Assembly: GCA_945910975.1 (NCBI GenBank)
Contig: CAMDZY010000001.1
Location: 1 to 45,816, forward strand
From: an uncultured Clostridia bacterium
GTDB taxonomy: Bacteria > Bacillota > Clostridia > Oscillospirales > Oscillospiraceae
Length of the DNA: 45,816 nucleotides
Direction of reading: 5' to 3'
The number at the start of each line of letters is the position of its first letter. Positions within the stretch are counted from its first letter, which is position 1. Positions 41,786-45,816 of this stretch are shown here, in pieces. The position numbers and the translations under genes were made by a program. Below the pieces are notes generated by a model. The model was given only the letters and a program-made list of their open reading frames with translations. It made no database searches and had not been told where the DNA came from.

Positions 41786-41845
41786 GCGGTGCTTTGCGCG
41801 GAGCGCAACCGTCCGAAGGGCGGCTCTTGGCGCGGAGCACACCGC
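41786..41845 (+). other. Structured region after the LRR gene
   Basis: Between the LRR gene and its terminator the sequence can fold as an outer stem (GCGGTGCT with AGCACACCGC). Inside it are two hairpins (TGCGC-GGA-GCGCA, and CCGTCC with GGGCGG). The string GCGCGGAGC occurs twice in it. It has no ribosome binding site or gene. It may be a structured 3' untranslated region or a remnant of a repeat. Confidence 0.35.
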
Positions 41846-41874
41846 AAAATTCACCGCGCGGCTTTATGCAAATA

Positions 41875-41917
41875 ACCCGCAAACAGTTGTCAGCACTGTT
41901 TGCGGGTCGTTTTTTTG
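41875..41917. terminator. Terminator between the LRR gene and malQ
   Basis: A perfect 13-bp stem (ACCCGCAAACAGT and its complement) with a 7-nt loop, followed by CGTTTTTTT on the plus strand. It lies between convergent genes; on the minus strand only a weak T-tract follows. Confidence 0.88.
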
Positions 41918-41920
41918 CGG

Positions 41921-43393
41921 TTAGCGCTCGTAGAGCGTGGTAAGGTGCTTGATTTTTTTGGCCAGCGCCGGTGTCAGCGCGTCCTCGGACATTCGCCACG
42001 TCCAGTTGTGAATGCCAAGCGTGCCCGGCTCGTTCATGCGGGCGTCGGCGCCCAATTGCAGGTAGTCCTGAAGCTGGGCGATGAAGGTATCTGCCACGCT
42101 GGCCATACCGGCACGGAGAATGCCCCAGCAGCATTCGTCCCTCTCGCGCAGACCCAAGTAATCCATCACATAGTCGATTGTTTCGTCGCTTTGTGCGGCC
42201 AACCACTGCGTGAGCGTTTCGTTGTCATGGGTGCCGCTGTAGCAGATGCAGTTGTTGTCATAGCGATGCGGCAGATAATTGCTTGGCTCGCGGGAATCAA
42301 AGGCAAATTCCAACACCTTCATGCCGGGGTAGCCGGATTCGCGCTGAAGCTGAATCACCGCGTCCGTCAAAAAGCCCAAATCCTCCGCAATCAGGCGCAG
42401 TTTGGGGAAAGTTTCATGCAGCGCCTTGATAAAATCGCTGCCCGGCCCCTTGACCCAACGGCCGTTGCGGGCGGTTTTTTCGCCGTACGGCACAGACCAA
42501 TAGCTTTCCAACCCACGGAAATGGTCGATTCGGATCACGTCAAACAGGCGCGAGGCGGATTCAATGCGGTTTTTCCACCAGCGATAGCCATCCTCCGCCA
42601 TTTTGTCCCAGTTATACAGGGGATTGCCCCACAGCTGGCCGTCTGCGGCAAAATAATCCGGCGGACAACCGGCAACACCGGTGGGGATTCCGCTCTCGTC
42701 CAACTGGAACAGCTCCGGGTTCGCCCAGACGTCGCAGGAATCGTATGGCACGTAAATAGGCAAATCGCCGATGATTTCAATGCCCTGCTCGTGCGCATAA
42801 TCCCGCAGTGCATCCCACTGCCGGAAGAACAGGAACTGAACGAACGCATAGAAATCAACATCCCCGGCCAGCCTGGAGCCGTAGCTTTCCGCAGCACCGG
42901 CGCGGCGCAGACGAATATCGCCCGGCCACTCCTGCCACGAGTGCATCCCCTGATCGGCCTTTACCGCCATGTACAGGGCGTACTCCTCCACCCAAGCGTT
43001 GGCGGCACGGAAATTGCGGAAGCCGTCCACATATTTGTCCTTGCCGCGCGCAAACGCCTTGCGCAACAAATCGAACCGGACGTTAAACTGGAAGCCATAG
43101 TCAACACGCGCCGTATGGCCTGTCCAGTCCACCGCGTCCACTTCCTCCTGCAACAGCAGACCGTCTTTGATCAACAGATCCAAATCGATAAAATACGGGT
43201 TACCTGCGCAGGTGCTAAACGACTGGTACGGGCTGTCGCCATAGCTGGTTGGGCCGATGGGAAGCATCTGCCAATAGTGCTGGCCGGATGCCTTGAGAAA
43301 ATCGACGAACTGATATGCCGCCTTGCCCATGGTTCCAATGCCATACGGCGACGGCAGGGAAGAAATGTGCATTAAAATGCCGCTTGCTCTCAT
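41921..43393 (-). CDS. malQ: 4-alpha-glucanotransferase (amylomaltase)
   Basis: A GH77 enzyme that transfers alpha-1,4-glucan pieces in maltodextrin or glycogen use. Conserved blocks: GILMHISSLPSPYGIGTMG, WQMLPIGPTSYGDSPYQSFS, the nucleophile Asp in VIRIDHFRGLE, the acid/base Glu in LIAEDLG and the third carboxylate in SGTHDNET. 490 residues, full length. GAGAGGG precedes the ATG. It is the last gene of the sugar operon, 4 nt after the LacI gene. Confidence 0.96.
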   Translation of the reverse strand: MRASGILMHISSLPSPYGIGTMGKAAYQFVDFLKASGQHYWQMLPIGPTSYGDSPYQSFSTCAGNPYFIDLDLLIKDGLLLQEEVDAVDWTGHTARVDYGFQFNVRFDLLRKAFARGKDKYVDGFRNFRAANAWVEEYALYMAVKADQGMHSWQEWPGDIRLRRAGAAESYGSRLAGDVDFYAFVQFLFFRQWDALRDYAHEQGIEIIGDLPIYVPYDSCDVWANPELFQLDESGIPTGVAGCPPDYFAADGQLWGNPLYNWDKMAEDGYRWWKNRIESASRLFDVIRIDHFRGLESYWSVPYGEKTARNGRWVKGPGSDFIKALHETFPKLRLIAEDLGFLTDAVIQLQRESGYPGMKVLEFAFDSREPSNYLPHRYDNNCICYSGTHDNETLTQWLAAQSDETIDYVMDYLGLRERDECCWGILRAGMASVADTFIAQLQDYLQLGADARMNEPGTLGIHNWTWRMSEDALTPALAKKIKHLTTLYER

Positions 43394-43397
43394 AGTT

Positions 43398-44414
43398 TTA
43401 ACCCTCTCGGAAGTTGCGTTTGATTACGCTGTCACGTTCCACCAGCGCGAAGGGAACGGTTTCGTGCGTGGCAACGGCACGATTTTCAATGCCCTGCAAC
43501 AGCAGCGCTACGCCCCGTTTGGCCAGTAAATCCACGTGCTGGCGGATGGTTGTTAAATTCGGAATATAGTATGTGCCGGGATCGATGCCATCAAAGCCGA
43601 TGACAGAAATATCCTCCGGCACCCGCAGGCCACGGTCATGCAGCGCGCGGATCGCGCCAATCGCCATTACATCGGACATCGCGAAAATGGCGGTGATTTT
43701 GCTGTTTTTGGCGATCAGGCGCAGCGCGGCGTCATAGCCTGCGGCGTAGGAATAGCGGGCGGTGACAAAGCGTGCTTCCGACACATCGATGCCGTGTCGG
43801 ACAAGCGCCCTGCTACAGCCGGTATAGCGCAGCCGGCTGGGGCCGGAAACGAGCAAATCGCCGGTAATCACGCCGATTTCGCGGTGGCCGCAGTCATACA
43901 GATAGTCAATGGCACATTCCGCCGCCGCTGCGTCGTCTGTGGTGACAGAAGAAAGGTTGGGGAAGGGAAGCCCGGAGGCGTCCGCCGTCAGTGCCACGCT
44001 CGGCAGAGAAACGTTGCCGAAGTTCTGTGCGAACATCTGTGAGTTGCCGCCCAAAAACAGCAGCCCCAGCGGCTTTTTTTCCCGACTGATGCGCAGCGCA
44101 TGGTGGACGGCGTCCTCATTTTCATCCAGATAATCCACCGTCAGCGGATATTGCGTTTGGCTCAGCTCCCGCTGAATATGCTCGATCATGTGCGCGAACA
44201 GCTCGTTGGAGGTGCCGGTCACGAGTGCCATGACGCCGTCGCCGCGCTGCTGCTTGAGATACTTGGCGTTCATATTCAGCTGGAAGCCGCTTTTGTTTGC
44301 GCAGTCCAAAATGGCCTGCTTTGCTTTGTCGCTGACATTCGGCTGCCCGTTCAGAACCCGCGAAACGGTTCCTACGGAATATCCGGTCTGTCTCGCGAGA
44401 TCTTTGATCGTCAT
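43398..44414 (-). CDS. LacI family transcriptional regulator
   Basis: 338 residues. The N-terminal HTH (TIKDLARQTGYSVGTVSRVLNGQPNVSDKAKQAI) and hinge are complete, followed by a periplasmic-binding-protein-like sensor (AIFAMSDVMAIGAIRALHDRGLRVPEDISVIGFDGID). It sits inside the operon, 4 nt from each neighbour, between a permease gene and malQ, so it is co-expressed with what it probably controls. The effector is likely a maltodextrin-type sugar, judged from context only. Confidence 0.94.
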   Translation of the reverse strand: MTIKDLARQTGYSVGTVSRVLNGQPNVSDKAKQAILDCANKSGFQLNMNAKYLKQQRGDGVMALVTGTSNELFAHMIEHIQRELSQTQYPLTVDYLDENEDAVHHALRISREKKPLGLLFLGGNSQMFAQNFGNVSLPSVALTADASGLPFPNLSSVTTDDAAAAECAIDYLYDCGHREIGVITGDLLVSGPSRLRYTGCSRALVRHGIDVSEARFVTARYSYAAGYDAALRLIAKNSKITAIFAMSDVMAIGAIRALHDRGLRVPEDISVIGFDGIDPGTYYIPNLTTIRQHVDLLAKRGVALLLQGIENRAVATHETVPFALVERDSVIKRNFREG

Positions 44415-44418
44415 ATGC

Positions 44419-45300
44419 TTAGCCCTTCACTGCACCGGCGGCAACGCCCTTGATGATGTGCTTCTGGCAGAACAGGTAGACAATAATGATCGGCAGGATG
44501 CTGAACATGATAACGGCCATGGTTGCGCCCAAGTCAACTGTGCCGTAGCTGCCCTGCAAATACTGCACGTGGATGGGAATGGTCTTATACACGTTGATGT
44601 CCAAAACCAGTGTCGGCAGCAGGTAGTCGTTCCAGACCCACATGACCTCCAGAATACCGACAGAAATCAGTGTCGGCTTGAGCATGGGCAGAACCACGCT
44701 GAAGAAGGTGCGGATCGGGCCGCAGCCGTCAATTGCGGCCGCTTCCTCGATTTCCAGCGGCAGGCTCTTGACAAAGCCGGTGAACATGAACACAGCCAGA
44801 CCTGCGCCAAAGCCAAGATAGATGACAGGGATGGTGAAGGGGGTGTTCAGCTTCAGCTTGTTGGAAACCTCAACCAGCGAGAACATGACCATCTGGAACG
44901 GGACGATCATGGAGAAGATGCAGACAGTATAGAAAATCTTGGTGAAGCGGCTGCCGACACGGGAAATATACCATGCTGCCATGGAGGTGCAAAGAAGAAT
45001 CAGCACAACGGACACAATGGTAATCAGCAGGCTGTAGCCCAGAGATTTCAAAAACGGATAGTTGCCAAAGGTCAAACCCTTTTTATAGTTATCAATACCC
45101 ACAAAGTTCTCACCGTTGGGCAGCGAGAAGGTGTCGGTGTTGATGGAGCTGTTGGACTTGAAGGAGTTGATGACAACCAGAATGATCGGCATGATATACA
45201 TCACGCAGACGAGCGCAAACAGAACAGAAATGACAATTCCGCCAATATCGCGTTTTTTCCGGACGGGATTGGATTGCAGTGCATTTTTGGGAGTGCTCAT
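44419..45300 (-). CDS. Carbohydrate ABC transporter permease (MalG type)
   Basis: 293 residues with six membrane segments. The EAA loop reads EIEEAAAIDGCGPIRTFFSVVLPMLKP, which contacts the ATPase. It belongs to the CUT1 class of sugar importers. I start at the ATG after AGGAGG; it overlaps the stop of the upstream permease by 4 nt (ATGA). Together with the neighbour it forms the membrane channel. The binding protein would lie outside the window. Confidence 0.95.
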   Translation of the reverse strand: MSTPKNALQSNPVRKKRDIGGIVISVLFALVCVMYIMPIILVVINSFKSNSSINTDTFSLPNGENFVGIDNYKKGLTFGNYPFLKSLGYSLLITIVSVVLILLCTSMAAWYISRVGSRFTKIFYTVCIFSMIVPFQMVMFSLVEVSNKLKLNTPFTIPVIYLGFGAGLAVFMFTGFVKSLPLEIEEAAAIDGCGPIRTFFSVVLPMLKPTLISVGILEVMWVWNDYLLPTLVLDINVYKTIPIHVQYLQGSYGTVDLGATMAVIMFSILPIIIVYLFCQKHIIKGVAAGAVKG

Positions 45301-45816
45301 TGCTGTACCTCCTTCTTTCTGGTCGCACGAAGCTGGAGCAGCGCAAGGCAAGCAACAAGCACAAAGAATACAACCGCTTCGGCCTGCGCAACGCCTTTCC
45401 AGGCATTGTTGATCTTATTGGTGTTATAGATGTGCAGTGCCAACATTTCTGTGGAGAGAACATTGGTACCGGGCACGGTGGGGGAACCGGCTGTCAAAGC
45501 GAGGTTCTGGTCGAACAGTTTGAACGAGTTCGTCAGCGTCAAAAAGACGCAGATGGTAATGGAGGGCATCACGTTGGGGATTGTAACGTGCCACAGAGTC
45601 TGCCAGCGGCTGGCGCCGTCGATTTTCGCGGCTTCGTGCATATCCTCCGGTACGGCTTGCAATCCTGCGATATAAATAATCATCATATAGCCGATTTGCT
45701 GCCATGCCACCATGACGACCAGACCCCAGAAGCCATACGTAGAATTGGTGATCAGCGGCTGTGCTGCCAGACTGCGCAGCAGTGCGTCAAAAATCAGTTT
45801 CCAGATATAGCCCAGA
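45297..45816 (-). CDS. Carbohydrate ABC transporter permease (MalF type), partial
   Basis: The frame is open to the window edge, so the N-terminal part is missing. About 172 residues are seen, including membrane segments and the EAA loop (EDMHEAAKIDGASRWQTLWHVTIPNV). SFKLFDQNLALTAGSP and the C-terminal segment fit CUT1 sugar permeases. It is the first of the two permeases; the order MalF-MalG-LacI-MalQ suggests maltodextrin uptake and use. Confidence 0.92.
   Translation of the reverse strand, partial: LGYIWKLIFDALLRSLAAQPLITNSTYGFWGLVVMVAWQQIGYMMIIYIAGLQAVPEDMHEAAKIDGASRWQTLWHVTIPNVMPSITICVFLTLTNSFKLFDQNLALTAGSPTVPGTNVLSTEMLALHIYNTNKINNAWKGVAQAEAVVFFVLVACLALLQLRATRKKEVQQ

Noticed and set aside
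1..45816. CRISPR arrays, tRNA or rRNA genes, transposases, prophage genes
   Set aside because: Looked for on both strands; no regularly spaced repeats, cloverleaf sequences or mobile-element proteins were recognised.

Overview
The window looks like a chromosomal segment of a Gram-positive gut-type Clostridium relative (Bacillota, class Clostridia, probably Oscillospirales/Ruminococcaceae). The evidence is strong GGAGG-type ribosome binding sites, many near-consensus sigma-A promoters (TTGACA-17-TATAAT), a ribonuclease J gene, a class B sortase with an SPPTG-type substrate, an LCP wall-polymer ligase homologue, SLH domains and fairly GC-rich codon use. No rRNA, tRNA, CRISPR array, transposase or prophage gene was seen. 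The species assignment is inference.

Layout. 1-290: the end of a HemW-like gene and a shared terminator. 325-3121: purine salvage (nucleoside hydrolase, adenine deaminase). 3249-6427: a small HTH regulator, murA and an RsmF-like rRNA methyltransferase. 6579-8589: a TetR regulator with a two-gene ABC exporter. 8590-10740: a visibly AT-richer patch carrying a secreted C39-peptidase/SLH protein whose signal peptide is in a different frame from its body; a lipoprotein follows. 11597-14624: an MFS exporter and two stacked HTH regulators. 14775-16430: RNase J with a long leader. 16874-19215: two tandem zinc-ribbon membrane proteins, dCMP deaminase and an O6-alkylguanine repair enzyme.

19331-29090 is mostly minus-strand and envelope-related. 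It holds an LCP protein, sortase B, a 70-residue sortase substrate whose mature part would be only about 20 residues, a CapA-like protein and a zinc-ribbon coiled-coil protein. Upstream lies a tight four-gene operon: MBOAT acyltransferase, DHHW protein, FkbH-like HAD/acyltransferase protein and a free acyl carrier protein. This operon resembles the dlt (teichoic acid D-alanylation) logic, with FkbH in the place of the DltA ligase. I consider it the most interesting system here: a possible export pathway for a carrier-bound three-carbon acyl group onto a surface polymer.

29284-39826 is a plus-strand housekeeping run: rimM-trmD-sirtuin, a Tim44-like zinc-ribbon membrane protein, mnmA, a LOR/SDH (TIGR00300-type) protein, an AlaX editing protein, prfA, a Sua5-type enzyme, coaE and an M18 aminopeptidase. 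Many of these genes overlap by 1-41 nt. 40037-41751 holds a lipoprotein and a BspA-type leucine-rich-repeat protein. 41921 to the end is a minus-strand maltodextrin-type operon (two ABC permeases, a LacI regulator and MalQ) cut by the window edge.
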